From Curtobacterium sp. VKM Ac-1376 (GTDB lineage: Bacteria; Actinomycetota; Actinomycetes; Actinomycetales; Microbacteriaceae), in NCBI RefSeq assembly GCF_015351025.1, contig NZ_JADKRV010000005.1, positions 62,001 through 126,000 of the forward strand: a stretch of DNA of 64,000 nucleotides, given 5' to 3'. The notes beneath the pieces are model-generated. The model saw only the letters and a program-made list of their open reading frames with translations. It had not been told where the DNA came from and did not search any database. Below are positions 18,840 through 28,630 of the stretch, piece by piece; the first letter of the stretch is position 1, and each line of letters begins with the position of its first letter. The translations under genes and the position numbers were made by a program.

Positions 18840-19499
18840 GTGACGATCCGCATCTCGCCGAGCATCCTGTCCGCCGACTTCGCGAACCTCGAGCGCGAAC
18901 TCCAGCGCATCGAGACCGCTGACCTGGTGCACGTCGACGTGATGGACAACCACTTCGTGCCGAACCTCACGCTCGGGCTGCCGATCGTGCAGCGTCTGCA
19001 GCAGGTGTCGCCGGTGCCGCTCGACGTGCACCTGATGATCACGAACGCCGACACCGAGGCGCCGAAGTACGCCGAGACCGGTGCGTCGAGCGTCACCTTC
19101 CACTTCGAGGCCGCCGACGACCCGGTGGCCACCGCCGCCGCGATCCGGTCGAACGGTGCGCGCGCCGCGGTGGCCGTGAAGCCCGGCACCCCGATCACCC
19201 AGGTGTTGCACCACCTCGACGCCTACGACATGATCCTGCTCATGACGGTCGAACCCGGGTTCGGCGGCCAGTCGTTCATGCGGTGCGTGATGCCGAAGCT
19301 CGTCGACGCCCGTGCCGCGGTGGACGCCTCCGGACTCGACGTCTGGCTCGAGGTCGACGGCGGCATCTCGGTGGACACCGTGCCCGAGGCCGTCCGGAGC
19401 GGCGCGGACACGCTCGTCGCGGGGTCCGCTGTGTACGGCGGCGAACCCGCCGCGCGCATCGCCGACCTGCGCGAAGCAGCCGCAGCGGCACGCTCGTGA
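18840..19499 (+). CDS. rpe: Ribulose-phosphate 3-epimerase
   Basis: Interconverts ribulose 5-phosphate and xylulose 5-phosphate in the pentose phosphate pathway. The 219-residue TIM barrel has the typical start [17 protein letters not shown], the metal-binding [14 protein letters not shown] (about residues 34-47), [18 protein letters not shown] and the phosphate-binding VDGGIS...[11 protein letters not shown] start, 35 bases after rsmB, with a TAGGCT box just ahead, so it is probably read from its own leaderless promoter. Its product feeds PRPP, needed by the his and trp genes that follow. Confidence 0.96.
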   Translation: MTIRISPSILSADFANLERELQRIETADLVHVDVMDNHFVPNLTLGLPIVQRLQQVSPVPLDVHLMITNADTEAPKYAETGASSVTFHFEAADDPVATAAAIRSNGARAAVAVKPGTPITQVLHHLDAYDMILLMTVEPGFGGQSFMRCVMPKLVDARAAVDASGLDVWLEVDGGISVDTVPEAVRSGADTLVAGSAVYGGEPAARIADLREAAAAARS

Positions 19500-19545
19500 G
19501 CGCTCCCCGTCCGGACGGTACGTCGGCGGCGTCGGCGGAGACCGG

Positions 19546-19551
19546 TAGCCT
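19546..19551 (+). promoter_or_regulatory. Leaderless-type -10 box for hisE
   Basis: TAGCCT lies 7 bases before the hisE GTG; the interval GGTCGGC has no ribosome-binding site. Confidence 0.6.
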
Positions 19552-19558
19552 GGTCGGC

Positions 19559-19822
19559 GTGAAGACGTTCGACGCCCTGTTCCAGGAGCTCACCGAGAAG
19601 GCGCGCATGCGCCCCGAGGGCTCCGGCACCGTCGCCGAACTGGACGCCGGCGTGCATCAGATCGGCAAGAAGATCGTGGAAGAGGCCGCCGAGGTCTGGA
19701 TGGCGGCCGAGTACGAGGGTGACGAGCGCACCTCGGAGGAGATCTCGCAGTTGATCTACCACCTCCAGGTCCTCATGGTCGCGAAGGGCCTGTCCCCGGC
19801 GGACATCTGGCGACATCTGTAG
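19559..19822 (+). CDS. hisE: Phosphoribosyl-ATP pyrophosphohydrolase
   Basis: Second step of histidine synthesis: removes pyrophosphate from PR-ATP. The 87-residue protein starts [15 protein letters not shown] and has the metal-binding helix pattern [14 protein letters not shown] (about residues 41-54, the ExxE motif) and the terminal [10 protein letters not shown] typical of stand-alone HisE. A longer open frame runs upstream, but the GTG at 19559 gives the family length and follows the promoter directly. hisG follows after 69 bases. HisE separate from HisI is the actinobacterial arrangement. Confidence 0.95.
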   Translation: MKTFDALFQELTEKARMRPEGSGTVAELDAGVHQIGKKIVEEAAEVWMAAEYEGDERTSEEISQLIYHLQVLMVAKGLSPADIWRHL

Positions 19823-19891
19823 GACGCGCCCGGGCCCAGCCCGAGCAACGACCTCGAACTGTCACATCCCGACCAGAAAGCAGACCCCCTG

Positions 19892-20731
19892 ATGCTGCGC
19901 ATCGCTGTGCCCAACAAGGGCTCCCTGTCCGAGACCGCGTCCGACATGCTGCGCGAGGCCGGGTACGCCGGCCGCCGCGACCCGAAGGCGCTCCACCTGC
20001 TCGACGAGCGCAACGGCGTCGAGTTCTTCTTCCTCCGCCCGCGGGACATCGCCACCTACGTGGGGTCCGGCGCACTCGACGTCGGCGTCACCGGCCGCGA
20101 CCTGTTGCTCGACTCCGGGTCCGAGGCGCACGAGGTCGACGCGCTCGGCTTCGCCGACTCCACCTTCCGCTTCGCCGGGACACCCGGACGCTTCGGTGCC
20201 CTGCAGGACCTGCACGGGGTGCGGGTGGCGACGAGCTACCCCGGACTCGTCGGTGCCTTCCTCGCCGAGCACGGCGTGACGGCGACACTCGTGAAGCTCG
20301 ACGGCGCCGTCGAGAGCGCCGTGCGCCTCGGGGTCGCCGACGCCGTGGCCGACGTCGTCTCCACCGGCAGCACGCTCCGCCAGGCCGGGCTCGAGATCTT
20401 CGGTCCCGTGATCCTCGAGTCGACCGCGGTGCTCGTCTCGACCGACGAGACCATCCCCGGCATCGACGTCCTCCGGCGCCGGCTGCAGGGCGTGCTCGTC
20501 GCCCGCGGCTACGTGATGCTCGACTACGACATCCCGACCGCCCTGCTCGAGCAGGCCACGGCGGTGGCGTCCGGCATCGAGTCCCCGACCGTCTCGCCGC
20601 TGCACGGCCGCGACTGGTCCGCGGTCCGCGTGATGATCCCGCGCGACGACGCGAACCTCATCATGGACGCGCTCTACGACCTCGGCGCCCGGGCGATCCT
20701 GGTCAGCCCGATCCACGCCGCGCGCCTGTGA
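19892..20731 (+). CDS. hisG: ATP phosphoribosyltransferase, long form
   Basis: First and feedback-controlled step of histidine synthesis: joins ATP and PRPP. The 279-residue length indicates the long form with a C-terminal ACT-like domain (about 205-279) that binds histidine, so no HisZ partner is needed. The catalytic part has [18 protein letters not shown] at the N terminus, [10 protein letters not shown], and the PRPP loop [16 protein letters not shown] (about 153-168). A weak AGAAAG is the only ribosome-binding site candidate before the ATG. No His-rich leader peptide or attenuator is seen in the gap after hisE. It overlaps hisF by four bases. Confidence 0.96.
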   Translation: MLRIAVPNKGSLSETASDMLREAGYAGRRDPKALHLLDERNGVEFFFLRPRDIATYVGSGALDVGVTGRDLLLDSGSEAHEVDALGFADSTFRFAGTPGRFGALQDLHGVRVATSYPGLVGAFLAEHGVTATLVKLDGAVESAVRLGVADAVADVVSTGSTLRQAGLEIFGPVILESTAVLVSTDETIPGIDVLRRRLQGVLVARGYVMLDYDIPTALLEQATAVASGIESPTVSPLHGRDWSAVRVMIPRDDANLIMDALYDLGARAILVSPIHAARL

Positions 20732-21525
20732 CCACGGCGTCGACCGCCGGCCCCGCCACGACCGGCGGTGTTTCGGTGCGCGTCATCCCGTGCCTCGACG
20801 TCAAGGCTGGTCGGGTCGTCAAGGGCGTCAACTTCCTCGACCTGCAGGACGCCGGCGACCCCGTCGAACTCGCTGCGGAGTACTACGCGCAGGGTGCCGA
20901 CGAACTGACCTTCCTCGACGTCGGTGCGACGGTCGAGAACCGCGCGACGATGTACGACACGGTGACCCGGACGGCGGAGCAGGTCTTCATCCCGCTCACC
21001 GTCGGCGGCGGCGTCCGCTCGGTCGACGACGTCTCTCGCCTGCAGCAGTGCGGCGCGGACAAGATCGGCGTGAACAGTGCCGCCATCGCGCGGCACGAAC
21101 TCGTCGGCGAGATCGCCGACCGCTTCGGTGCGCAGGCGGTCGTGCTGTCGCTCGACGTCAAGCGGTCCGACCGGATGCCCTCGGGGTTCGTGGTCACCAC
21201 CCACGGCGGTCGGACCGAGTCCGACCTCGACGCGATCGCCTGGGCCCGTGAAGCGGTCGAGCGCGGCGCGGGGGAGCTGCTGGTCAACTCGATCGACGCC
21301 GACGGCACGAAGAACGGGTTCGACCTCGAACTCGTGGCGGCGGTGCGGGCCGTCTCGTCGGTCCCCGTCATCGCATCGGGAGGCGCGGGTCGGGTCGAGC
21401 ACTTCGCCCCGGCCGTCGACGCAGGAGCGGACGCGGTGCTCGCCGCCAGCGTCTTCCACCGGGGCGAGATGACCGTGGGGGACGTCAAGGACGCGCTCCG
21501 CGCGACCGGGCACGCCGTCCGCTGA
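20728..21525 (+). CDS. hisF: Imidazole glycerol phosphate synthase cyclase subunit
   Basis: Uses ammonia from HisH to form imidazole glycerol phosphate and AICAR. The TIM barrel shows the catalytic Asp in [20 protein letters not shown] (about residues 18-37) and the second Asp in [16 protein letters not shown] (about 188-203), with phosphate sites VGGGVRS and ASGGAG. At 265 residues it has an extra ~15-residue Thr/Ala/Gly-rich N terminus compared with the usual ~253; starting at the GTG at 20776 ([10 protein letters not shown]) would give the usual length but lose the overlap with hisG. hisH is not in the window. Confidence 0.95.
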   Translation: MTTASTAGPATTGGVSVRVIPCLDVKAGRVVKGVNFLDLQDAGDPVELAAEYYAQGADELTFLDVGATVENRATMYDTVTRTAEQVFIPLTVGGGVRSVDDVSRLQQCGADKIGVNSAAIARHELVGEIADRFGAQAVVLSLDVKRSDRMPSGFVVTTHGGRTESDLDAIAWAREAVERGAGELLVNSIDADGTKNGFDLELVAAVRAVSSVPVIASGGAGRVEHFAPAVDAGADAVLAASVFHRGEMTVGDVKDALRATGHAVR

Positions 21526-21535
21526 TCAGCCGCCG

Positions 21536-21541
21536 TAGGCT
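21536..21541 (+). promoter_or_regulatory. -10 box just upstream of hisI
   Basis: TAGGCT, the same hexamer seen before rpe, polA and the ANTAR regulator, ends 9 bases before the hisI ATG. The transcript would be leaderless or carry only a few bases, and would serve hisI-trpE and what follows. Confidence 0.5.
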
Positions 21542-21550
21542 AGGAGTCTC

Positions 21551-21949
21551 ATGACCGACAGCACCAGCACCGACACCGAGGCGGTCCTCGACCGCGCACG
21601 CTTCGGTGCGGACGGCCTGCTCCCCGCCATCGTGCAGGAGGAATCGTCGAAGGACGTCCTCATGCTCGGGTACATGGATCGGGAAGCCCTCCGCCGCACC
21701 CTCACCGAGGGGCGCGTCACCTTCTGGTCGCGATCGCGGAACGAGTACTGGCGGAAGGGCGACACCTCGGGGCACGCCCAGTACGTGCGCGGCGCGGCGC
21801 TCGACTGTGACGACGACACGCTCCTCGTGACGGTGCAGCAGGTCGGGGCCGCGTGCCACACCGGGGCGCACCGGTGCTTCGACGTCGACCCGCTCGCGCC
21901 GGCGACGGCGTCCGCGCCGACCGGGTCGGCAGTGGAGCTGACCCGATGA
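21551..21949 (+). CDS. hisI: Phosphoribosyl-AMP cyclohydrolase
   Basis: Third step of histidine synthesis; opens the adenine ring of PR-AMP. The 132-residue protein has the family pattern [17 protein letters not shown] (about residues 35-51), [17 protein letters not shown] (about 58-74), and the metal ligands in [10 protein letters not shown] and [12 protein letters not shown]. The last ~20 residues are a Pro/Ala/Thr tail outside the domain. Its stop overlaps the trpE ATG (ATGA), so the his and trp genes are coupled at this point. Confidence 0.95.
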   Translation: MTDSTSTDTEAVLDRARFGADGLLPAIVQEESSKDVLMLGYMDREALRRTLTEGRVTFWSRSRNEYWRKGDTSGHAQYVRGAALDCDDDTLLVTVQQVGAACHTGAHRCFDVDPLAPATASAPTGSAVELTR

Positions 21950-23490
21950 CCACCGCGACGATCGCCGAGACGCCGCACACGACCTCCCGACCGGAGTTCG
22001 ACGCCCTGCTGTCGGACCATCGCGTCGTCCCCGTGGTGCGGGCCCTCTACGGCGACAGCGAGACGCCCGTCGGTGTCTACCGCAAGCTCGCCGATGGTCG
22101 CCCGGGATCCTTCCTGCTCGAGTCCGCCGGCCAGGGTGGCCTGTGGTCGCGCTGGTCGTTCGTCGGCGTGCGGAGCTTCGGCGTCCTGACCCAGGAAGGC
22201 GACCGCGCAGCCTGGATCGACACCGGCATCGACGCAGCGCGTGCCGTCGGTTCGCTCGACGGCGAGCCGCTCGAGGTCCTGGCGCGGCTGCACGAGCGCT
22301 GGGCGACGCCCCGGGTACCCGGATCACCGCCGCTGGTCGGCGGCACGGTCGGGTTCATCGGCTGGGAGGCCGTCCGACAGCTCGAGCACCTGCCGAACGT
22401 GCCGCCGGCCGACTTCGAGGTGCCCGGTCAGGCCCTGTCCTTCGTGTCCGAACTCGCCGCCCTGGACCACCGCACCGGGCTCGTGCTGCTCGTCGCGAGC
22501 GTCCTGAACGACGGGGCCGACGACGCGGATGCCCTGTGGGCCGACGCGCAGCAGCGCCTCGACCGCATGCAGGGCGACCTGGTGCAGCCGAGCGTCGCGA
22601 CCGTCGCCGAGGCGTTCGAGATCGCCGAACCGACACCGACCCACCGCACGACCCCGACCGACTACATGGCCGCCGTGGACCGCTCGAAGGGCTTCATCCG
22701 CGACGGTGACGTGTTCCAGGTGGTGATCTCGCAGCGCTTCGACCACGAGGTCACGGCCGATCCGCTCGACGTCTACCGGGTGCTCCGGACGCTCAATCCC
22801 AGCCCGTACATGTACTTCCTGGCCCTCGCGGACACCGCCGACGCGCGCTTCTGGATCGTCGGTGCCTCACCCGAGGCGCTGGTCAAGGTGCAGGGCGGCC
22901 GGGCCATCACACACCCGATCGCCGGGTCGCGGCCTCGCGGTGCGACGCCGGAGGAGGACGTCCGGTTCGGTGAGGACCTGCTCGGCGACCCGAAGGAGCG
23001 CGCCGAGCACCTGATGCTCGTCGACCTCGCCCGCAACGACCTGCAGAAGGTGTGCGAGCCCGGCACAGTCGGCGTCACCGAGTTCATGACCGTCGAGCGG
23101 TTCAGCCACATCATGCACCTGGTGTCGAGCGTCGAGGGCCGCGTGCGTCCGGAGGCCTCGGCGATCGACGTGTTCCGTGCGACGTTCCCGGCGGGGACGC
23201 TGTCCGGCGCGCCGAAGCCTCGGGCGCTCGAGATCATCGACGAGCTCGAGCCGGCGCAGCGCGGCGCCTACGCGGGCGTCGTCGGGTACTTCGACTTCGC
23301 CGGTGACGCCGACCTCGCCATCGCGATCCGCACCGCCCTGATCAAGGACGGCGTGGCCCGCGTGCAGGCCGGTGCCGGCCTCGTCGCCGACTCCGACCCG
23401 GAGACGGAGCACATCGAGGCGGTCAACAAGGCGGCCGCCCCGCTCCGCGCGGTGGCCACGGCGAACCGGATGCGCGAGGTCCGCTCGTGA
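21946..23490 (+). CDS. trpE: Anthranilate synthase component I
   Basis: Converts chorismate to anthranilate using ammonia from TrpG. The 514-residue protein carries the tryptophan feedback motif LLES (residues 57-60), the Mg/chorismate region [17 protein letters not shown] [12 protein letters not shown], and the catalytic stretch [16 protein letters not shown] and [17 protein letters not shown] chose the ATG overlapping the hisI stop; the open frame extends upstream inside hisI without reason. trpG and trpD are not in the window, so the pathway draws on another locus. It overlaps the following membrane-protein gene by four bases. Confidence 0.96.
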   Translation: MTTATIAETPHTTSRPEFDALLSDHRVVPVVRALYGDSETPVGVYRKLADGRPGSFLLESAGQGGLWSRWSFVGVRSFGVLTQEGDRAAWIDTGIDAARAVGSLDGEPLEVLARLHERWATPRVPGSPPLVGGTVGFIGWEAVRQLEHLPNVPPADFEVPGQALSFVSELAALDHRTGLVLLVASVLNDGADDADALWADAQQRLDRMQGDLVQPSVATVAEAFEIAEPTPTHRTTPTDYMAAVDRSKGFIRDGDVFQVVISQRFDHEVTADPLDVYRVLRTLNPSPYMYFLALADTADARFWIVGASPEALVKVQGGRAITHPIAGSRPRGATPEEDVRFGEDLLGDPKERAEHLMLVDLARNDLQKVCEPGTVGVTEFMTVERFSHIMHLVSSVEGRVRPEASAIDVFRATFPAGTLSGAPKPRALEIIDELEPAQRGAYAGVVGYFDFAGDADLAIAIRTALIKDGVARVQAGAGLVADSDPETEHIEAVNKAAAPLRAVATANRMREVRS

Positions 23491-24185
23491 AGCGGTCCCG
23501 CCCGATCGTCGTCGTCGCCGGGCTCCTGGTGGCCGGCGTGATCATGCTCGCGTGGACCCAGACCTGGTTCACGGTGCGCCTGCACGCCGGTGCCGCCGTC
23601 ACGTCGACGCTCGCCGCCGACGGCGCATCGGTCGTGCCCCAGTACACCGCGCTGGCGATCGCGAGCCTGGCGCTCTTCCTGGCGATGACGATCGCCGGCC
23701 GCGTACTGCGCGTCGTGCTCGCCGGCGTCGAGATCCTGCTCGGCCTCGGCGTGGCGGTCAGCGGGATCACCGCGCTCGGCGACCCGATCGCTGCCGCCCG
23801 CGGTGCCGTGGGCGAGGTCGCCGGCGTGAGCGATCTCGGCGCGGTGCGCGGCGTGGTGTCGACCGTGACCGTGACCCCGTGGCCCGCGGTCGGCATCGCG
23901 GGCGGTGTGCTCGCCGTGCTGCTGGGTGTCGTGGTCATCGTGGTCCAGCGCGCCTGGCCCGGCCCGAGCCGGAAGTACGGTGCCGCCACCGCCGGGGCCG
24001 CCGCCGCGGCGCGTGCCGCAGCGCCCGTCCAGCGCGATGCCGTCGTGGACTGGGATGACCTGAGCGCCGGTGTGGACCCGACCACCGAGGACGGTGCGGG
24101 CGCGGGGACGCCGGGTGACGACACGGTAGGATCGACAGGGCGTCGCTCGACCGACGACGCCGGAGCAGAACGAGGAGCACCGTGA
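23487..24185 (+). CDS. Trp-operon-associated membrane protein
   Basis: A 232-residue protein with four predicted membrane helices (about residues 7-23, 51-68, 73-93, 130-152) and a disordered acidic C-terminal tail of about 70 residues rich in Asp, Gly and Thr. It matches the actinobacterial Trp_oprn_chp family, which lies between trpE and trpC in many genomes; its function is unknown, with transport of a Trp intermediate or precursor often guessed. Trp and Thr residues cluster at the first helix exit (WTQTWFTV). GTG start overlaps trpE. A TAGGAT box in its last codons may give the next genes an extra promoter. Confidence 0.8.
   Translation: MKRSRPIVVVAGLLVAGVIMLAWTQTWFTVRLHAGAAVTSTLAADGASVVPQYTALAIASLALFLAMTIAGRVLRVVLAGVEILLGLGVAVSGITALGDPIAAARGAVGEVAGVSDLGAVRGVVSTVTVTPWPAVGIAGGVLAVLLGVVVIVVQRAWPGPSRKYGAATAGAAAAARAAAPVQRDAVVDWDDLSAGVDPTTEDGAGAGTPGDDTVGSTGRRSTDDAGAERGAP
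24127..24132 (+). promoter_or_regulatory. Possible internal -10 box before the small membrane protein and trpCBA
   Basis: TAGGAT lies in the 3' end of the Trp-associated membrane protein gene, 50 bases before the GTG at 24182. A start near 24139 would leave a ~43-nt leader with GAGGAG as ribosome-binding site. Confidence 0.35.
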
Positions 24186-24421
24186 GCAACACTGAGCCCG
24201 CAGAACTCGGCGAAGGCCACTCGCCGGCCGCCTGGACCGCCGTCGTGATCATGTTGATCGGATTCGCGGCAGGCACGCTGTTCTTCTGGTTCGGCCAGCC
24301 GTGGGGCGTCTGGGCCTCCGCTGTCGTCGTCCTCATCGGCCTCATCGTCGGTGGTGTGATGAAGAAGGCCGGTTACGGCGTCGACGGGCCGAAGTTCGTC
24401 CCCAAGCACCACTCCGAGTAG
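24182..24421 (+). CDS. Small two-helix membrane protein (HGxxPAAWTA type) in trp operon
   Basis: A 79-residue protein beginning MSNTEPAELGEGHSPAAWTA, with two membrane helices (about residues 20-38 and 43-60) and a basic end KKAGYGVDGPKFVPKHH. Small proteins with a conserved HSPAAWTA-like entry to the first helix occur in actinobacteria, often next to trp genes; the role is unknown. It overlaps the upstream membrane protein by four bases, and GAGGAGCACC gives a good ribosome-binding site. Close linkage suggests it may partner the larger membrane protein. Confidence 0.8.
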   Translation: MSNTEPAELGEGHSPAAWTAVVIMLIGFAAGTLFFWFGQPWGVWASAVVVLIGLIVGGVMKKAGYGVDGPKFVPKHHSE

Positions 24422-24429
24422 GGGGCACG

Positions 24430-25224
24430 ATGCCGAACGTGCTCGAGACCCTCGTCGCGGGCGCACTCGAGGACGCTGTTGCCCGTCGCATCGACCGTCC
24501 GTACTCGGATGTCGAACGCGACCTCGACCGGGTGGCGTCGCCGCTCGACGCGCTCGCGTTCCTGAGCGCCGGCGACCGGGTGAAGATCATCGCCGAGGTG
24601 AAACGGGCCAGCCCGTCCCGCGGCTCGATGGCCGCCATCGCGGACCCCGCCGGCCTCGCTGCCGACTACGAGCGGGGTGGCGCCTCGACGATCAGCGTCC
24701 TGACCGAGGGGCGCAAGTTCCTCGGCAGCCTCGCCGACCTCGAGGCCGTGAAGGCCCGCGTCGGGATCCCCGTGCTCCGCAAGGACTTCATCGCCGACCC
24801 GTACCAGGTGATCGAGGCGCGCGCGTCCGGCGCCGACGTCGTCCTGTTGATCGTGGCTGCCCTCGAGCAGGCCCGTCTGGTGGAGCTGCACACGCTCGCC
24901 GAGGAACTCGGCATGCGCGTGCTGGTCGAGGCGCACTCGGCTGACGAGGTCGCCCGCGGTCTCGACGCCGGCGCACGCATCCTCGGTGTCAATGCCCGCG
25001 ACCTCACCGACTTCTCGCTGGACCGCGACCTGTTCGGGTCGCTGGCCGACCGCATCCCCGACGGGGTGGTGCGCGTTGCCGAGTCCGCGGTCTCCGGGCC
25101 CGAGGACGTCGCGCACTACCGTGCAGCGGGTGCCGACGTCGTCCTGGTCGGCGAGGCGCTCGTGACGGGTGCCGACCCCGCGGCCACGCTCGCGTCCTTC
25201 ATCGACGCCGCCGACCGCGCCTGA
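24430..25224 (+). CDS. trpC: Indole-3-glycerol phosphate synthase
   Basis: Closes the indole ring from CdRP. The 264-residue TIM barrel has the catalytic Lys in IIAEVKRASPSRGSM (about residues 55-69), ISVLTEGRKFLGSL, the second Lys in VLRKDFIADPYQ (about 116-127), and the phosphate-binding GVNARDL and VAESAVSGPEDV. The ATG is placed 9 bases after the preceding stop; the longer upstream frame overlaps the small membrane gene and is not supported. A 96-base gap separates it from trpB. Confidence 0.96.
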   Translation: MPNVLETLVAGALEDAVARRIDRPYSDVERDLDRVASPLDALAFLSAGDRVKIIAEVKRASPSRGSMAAIADPAGLAADYERGGASTISVLTEGRKFLGSLADLEAVKARVGIPVLRKDFIADPYQVIEARASGADVVLLIVAALEQARLVELHTLAEELGMRVLVEAHSADEVARGLDAGARILGVNARDLTDFSLDRDLFGSLADRIPDGVVRVAESAVSGPEDVAHYRAAGADVVLVGEALVTGADPAATLASFIDAADRA

Positions 25225-25320
25225 CCGACCCATCGCATCGAGGCCGCCGACCGCGGCCGCACGTTCCACCGTCCGACGTGGCCCCAGCGGGCTTGTCGGA
25301 CTCGTCCCGGGAGACACATC

Positions 25321-26535
25321 GTGACCTCACTCCGCGACCTGCACGGCCCCTACTTCGGTGACTTCGGCGGACGGTTCGTCCCCGAGTCCCTCGTCCTCGC
25401 GCTCGACGAGCTCGAGGCAGCGTTCCGTGCGGCCTGGGCGGACCCGGCGTTCCGAGCGGAACTGGATGAGCTGCAGCGCGACTACACCGGGCGCCCGTCG
25501 ATCATCACCGAGGTGCCGCGGTTCGCGAAGCACGCCGGTGGCGCCCGGGTGATCCTCAAGCGCGAGGACCTGAACCACACCGGGTCGCACAAGATCAACA
25601 ACGTCCTGGGGCAGGCGCTGGTCGCCCGGCGCCTCGGCAAGACCCGCCTCATCGCCGAGACCGGGGCCGGACAGCACGGTGTCGCCACCGCGACCGCCGC
25701 GGCGCTGTTCGGCATGGACTGCGTCGTCTACATGGGCGCCGTGGACACCGAGCGGCAGGCACTGAACGTCGCCAGGATGCGTCTGCTCGGCGCCGAGGTG
25801 ATCCCGGTCGAGACCGGTTCACGCACCCTGAAGGACGCCATCAACGACGCCCTGCGCGACTGGGTGGCCAACGTGGAGTCGACGCACTACCTGCTCGGCA
25901 CGGTCGCCGGTCCGCACCCGTTCCCGGAGATGGTCCGCGAGTTCCACAAGGTGATCGGTGAAGAGGCCAGGCAACAGGTCCTCGACCGGGTCGGCCGTCT
26001 GCCCGATGCCGTCGCCGCCTGCGTCGGTGGTGGTTCGAACGCGATGGGCATCTTCGAGGCGTTCCTCGACGACGAGTCCGTCGCCCTGCACGGTTTCGAG
26101 GCCGGCGGTGACGGCGTCGAGACCGGTCGCCACGCCGCGAGCATCACCCTGGGCCGCGAGGGCGTCCTGCAGGGCACCAAGTCGTACCTGATGCAGGACG
26201 AGGACGGCCAGACCATCGAGAGCCACAGCATCTCCGCCGGGCTCGACTACCCGAGCGTCGGCCCGGAGCACGCGTACCTGGCGTCGATCGGCCGCGCGAA
26301 GTACGAGCCGATCACCGACACCGAGGCGATGGAGGCGTTCCGTCTGCTGAGCCAGACCGAGGGCATCATCCCGGCGATCGAGTCCTCGCACGCGCTCGCC
26401 GGTGCGATGAAGCTCGGCAAGGAGCTCGGCCCCGAGGGCGTCGTGCTCGTCAACCTGTCCGGCCGAGGTGACAAGGACGTGGCGTCCGCCAGTCGCTACT
26501 TCGGCATCCTCGACGAGAACGCGGTGCAGCTGTGA
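25321..26535 (+). CDS. trpB: Tryptophan synthase beta chain
   Basis: PLP enzyme that joins indole and serine to make tryptophan. The 404-residue protein has the PLP Lys91 in [17 protein letters not shown], the phosphate-binding loop [11 protein letters not shown] and the C-terminal [16 protein letters not shown] start with GGGAGA just upstream. It is the standard TrpB1 that works with TrpA, consistent with trpA overlapping by four bases. The 96-base gap after trpC holds no obvious hairpin or promoter. Confidence 0.97.
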   Translation: MTSLRDLHGPYFGDFGGRFVPESLVLALDELEAAFRAAWADPAFRAELDELQRDYTGRPSIITEVPRFAKHAGGARVILKREDLNHTGSHKINNVLGQALVARRLGKTRLIAETGAGQHGVATATAAALFGMDCVVYMGAVDTERQALNVARMRLLGAEVIPVETGSRTLKDAINDALRDWVANVESTHYLLGTVAGPHPFPEMVREFHKVIGEEARQQVLDRVGRLPDAVAACVGGGSNAMGIFEAFLDDESVALHGFEAGGDGVETGRHAASITLGREGVLQGTKSYLMQDEDGQTIESHSISAGLDYPSVGPEHAYLASIGRAKYEPITDTEAMEAFRLLSQTEGIIPAIESSHALAGAMKLGKELGPEGVVLVNLSGRGDKDVASASRYFGILDENAVQL

Positions 26536-27326
26536 CCACGAACCGGACCGTCGCAACGACGATCGACACCGCCAACGCCGAGCGCGCCGGTGCCGTGGTC
26601 GGGTACCTGCCCGCGGGGTACCCGAACCTGCAGACCAGCGTCGACGCCGCCGTCGCCCTCGCCGAGAACGGCGTCGACGTCATCGAGCTCGGTCTGCCGT
26701 ACTCCGATCCCGTGATGGACGGGCCCGTCATCCAGCGTGCGGCGGAGGAGAGCCTGGCCAACGGGTTCCGCGTCGCGCAGGTCTTCGACGCCGTTCACCA
26801 GATCACCGAGCGGGCCGCGGTGCCGGTGCTCGTGATGACCTACTGGAACCCGGTGCTGCGCTACGGCGTGGAGCGGTTCGCCGACGACCTCGTCGCCGCC
26901 GGCGCCGCTGGCTTGATCACCCCGGACCTCATCCCCGACGAGGCCGCGGAGTGGACGGCAGCGTCTGAGCGCACCGGTCTCGACCGGGTGTTCCTCGCCG
27001 CGCCGTCGTCCTCGGACGAGCGGATGCGCCAGGCGGTCGAACGGAGCCGCGGATTCGTCTACGCCGTCTCGACCATGGGGGTGACGGGGGCGCGCGCCGG
27101 GGTCGACGTGGCCGCGCGCACCGTGGTCTCCCGACTCCGCGAGGCCGGTGTCGAGCGCACCTGTGTCGGGCTCGGCATCTCCACGGCCGAGCAGGTCAGC
27201 GAGGTCCTGGAGTACGCAGACGGTGCCATCGTCGGCTCCGCGTTCGTCCGGGCGCTGGCCGACCTCGGTGTGCAGGGCGTCGCCGATCGTGCCGCCGACC
27301 TCGCCACCGGCGCCCGTCGCCGCTAG
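26532..27326 (+). CDS. trpA: Tryptophan synthase alpha chain
   Basis: Splits indole glycerol phosphate to indole and glyceraldehyde 3-phosphate and channels indole to TrpB. The 264-residue TIM barrel has the catalytic Glu and Asp in [20 protein letters not shown] (about residues 49-68), the [20 protein letters not shown] segment, [11 protein letters not shown], and the phosphate-binding [10 protein letters not shown] and [12 protein letters not shown] start overlapping trpB. Likely end of the trp unit, as a 96-base gap with its own -10 follows. Confidence 0.97.
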   Translation: MTTNRTVATTIDTANAERAGAVVGYLPAGYPNLQTSVDAAVALAENGVDVIELGLPYSDPVMDGPVIQRAAEESLANGFRVAQVFDAVHQITERAAVPVLVMTYWNPVLRYGVERFADDLVAAGAAGLITPDLIPDEAAEWTAASERTGLDRVFLAAPSSSDERMRQAVERSRGFVYAVSTMGVTGARAGVDVAARTVVSRLREAGVERTCVGLGISTAEQVSEVLEYADGAIVGSAFVRALADLGVQGVADRAADLATGARRR

Positions 27327-27357
27327 TCCAGTTCATGTCGGGTCCGCGACCCGCGCT

Positions 27358-27363
27358 ACAGTG
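27358..27363 (+). promoter_or_regulatory. Candidate -10 box for lgt
   Basis: TACAGT in the gap after trpA, 60 bases before the lgt ATG. Fits TANNNT; the -35 region shows no clear match. The predicted leader contains the CCGAAAGGCG ribosome-binding region. Confidence 0.4.
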
Positions 27364-27422
27364 AGCGAGGCCGACGCCACGTCGGCCGCGCCCCGTCAGT
27401 TCCGAAAGGCGACCGTACCTCC

Positions 27423-28409
27423 ATGGCCCTCCTGAGCATCCCGAGCCCGAGCACCGCCTGGCAGTACTTCGACCTCACCGCCTGGCTACGCAACGCGTTC
27501 GGTTGGTCGCTGCCCCTCGACTTCCGCATCCACGCCTACGCGATCTGCATCCTGATCGGGATCATCGCCGCGGTCGTGCTTGCGAACAACCGGCTGAACG
27601 CCCGCGGTGTCGAGCGCTGGATCATCATCGACATCGCGATCTGGGCCGTGCCCGCCGGCATCATCGGCGGTCGGCTCTTCCACGTGTTCACCCATGTGTC
27701 CGACTACTTCGGCCCCGGTATCGACCCGTGGTCCTTCCTGTACATCTGGGAGGGGGGCCTAGCGATCTTCGGCGCGTTGATCCTCGGCTCGGTCGGTGCG
27801 TGGATCGGGTGTCGGCAGGTCGGCCTGCGCTTCACGTCGTTCATCGACGCCGTCGTGCCCGGGGTCCTGCTCGCGCAGGCGTTCGGCCGACTCGGCAACT
27901 ACTTCAACCAGGAGCTCTTCGGCATGCCGACGAGCTTGCCGTGGGGGCTCGAGATCGACTCGAGCAACGCGGCGTTCCCGAAGGGCCTGCCCGAGGGGAC
28001 GCTGTTCCACCCGACCTTCCTCTACGAGATCATCTGGAACGTCCTCGGCGTCGTCGTCATCCTGTTCCTCGCGCGGAGGTTCACCCTGCAGTGGGGCAAG
28101 GTCCTCGGCCTGTACCTGATCTGGTACGGCGTCGGTCGGTCGGTCCTCGAATCGATCCGCGTCGACACCAGCGAGACCTTCTTCGGTGTCCGGACGAACG
28201 TCTGGGCTGCCCTCGCGGCGATCGTGATCGGCATCCTGATCTTCGTCGTGCAGAGCCGACGGCACACCGGCAAGGAACCGAGCCCGTACCTGCCCGGTCG
28301 CGAGCCGCGTCCGAGGTCCGTTGTAGACTCGGACGACACCTTCTCGGAGCACGATGACGACGCGGCAACCGGCGTCTCGAGCGACGATCGGGTCACGACC
28401 ACTCGCTGA
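27423..28409 (+). CDS. lgt: Prolipoprotein diacylglyceryl transferase
   Basis: Membrane enzyme that moves a diacylglyceryl group from phosphatidylglycerol to the lipobox Cys of prelipoproteins. Seven membrane helices and the signature [14 protein letters not shown] (about residues 158-171) are clear, with the conserved HPTFLYE segment (about 199-205). Residues after about 275 form a hydrophilic, acidic cytoplasmic tail ending DDRVTTTR. Right after the stop the DNA stays open in another frame with coding-like third-base GC and encodes a Gln-rich sequence, so the tail may have been altered by a frameshift. lgt after trpA is a common actinobacterial order. Confidence 0.95.
   Translation: MALLSIPSPSTAWQYFDLTAWLRNAFGWSLPLDFRIHAYAICILIGIIAAVVLANNRLNARGVERWIIIDIAIWAVPAGIIGGRLFHVFTHVSDYFGPGIDPWSFLYIWEGGLAIFGALILGSVGAWIGCRQVGLRFTSFIDAVVPGVLLAQAFGRLGNYFNQELFGMPTSLPWGLEIDSSNAAFPKGLPEGTLFHPTFLYEIIWNVLGVVVILFLARRFTLQWGKVLGLYLIWYGVGRSVLESIRVDTSETFFGVRTNVWAALAAIVIGILIFVVQSRRHTGKEPSPYLPGREPRPRSVVDSDDTFSEHDDDAATGVSSDDRVTTTR
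28324..28329 (+). promoter_or_regulatory. Possible -10 box upstream of gltB, inside the end of lgt
   Basis: TAGACT, identical to the hexamers before rpoZ and rpsA, lies about 300 bases before the gltB ATG. If used, the gltB message would have a leader of nearly 300 nt including the Gln-rich open frame and the 28556-28573 hairpin. Confidence 0.35.
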
Positions 28410-28630
28410 TCACGTCGCGGAGCCACTGCTCCGACGGCCACCGGTCACCGCAGCAGCAGTACCAGCAGCAGCACCAGACGGACGCCGCCACAAGCGGGTC
28501 CGAGCAACCTCGCCAGCCGGCAGGGCAACTCACTGACGGCGGGCACGGGCACCAGTCCGCCCGCTCGGGCGGAACGCACCACCGGGCCATCGCTGTCCCT
28601 GTTCCACTTCCTCGTGAGGACGGTTCCCCC
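28406..28630 (+). other. Gln/His-rich open stretch between lgt and gltB, in frame with gltB
   Basis: The 221 bases between the genes contain no stop in the gltB frame; that frame is open from 28358 through gltB. It would read through a Gln cluster (QQQYQQQHQ at 28451-28477) and a Gly/His/Gln-rich segment. Third-codon positions are mostly G or C until about 28590, as in real genes here. There is no ATG or GTG start in the stretch, and gltB has its own ATG with a GTGAGGA ribosome-binding site. It may be a remnant tail of lgt, an unusual GltB extension, or a chance open frame. A 7-bp GC hairpin lies at 28556-28573. Confidence 0.5.

Noticed and set aside
19823..19891. A histidine attenuator or His-rich leader peptide before hisG
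   Set aside because: The 69-base gap has no run of His codons, no start-stop frame of use, and no alternative hairpins.
25225..25320. A trp attenuator in the trpC-trpB gap
   Set aside because: No Trp codon cluster, T-box or terminator-like hairpin is visible in these 96 bases.
28354..28536. A 60-codon frame with GGAGCACG before its ATG between lgt and gltB
   Set aside because: It overlaps the end of lgt, its third-position GC is lower than real genes here, and its Ala/Pro/Arg product looks like an out-of-frame reading of the Gln-rich stretch.
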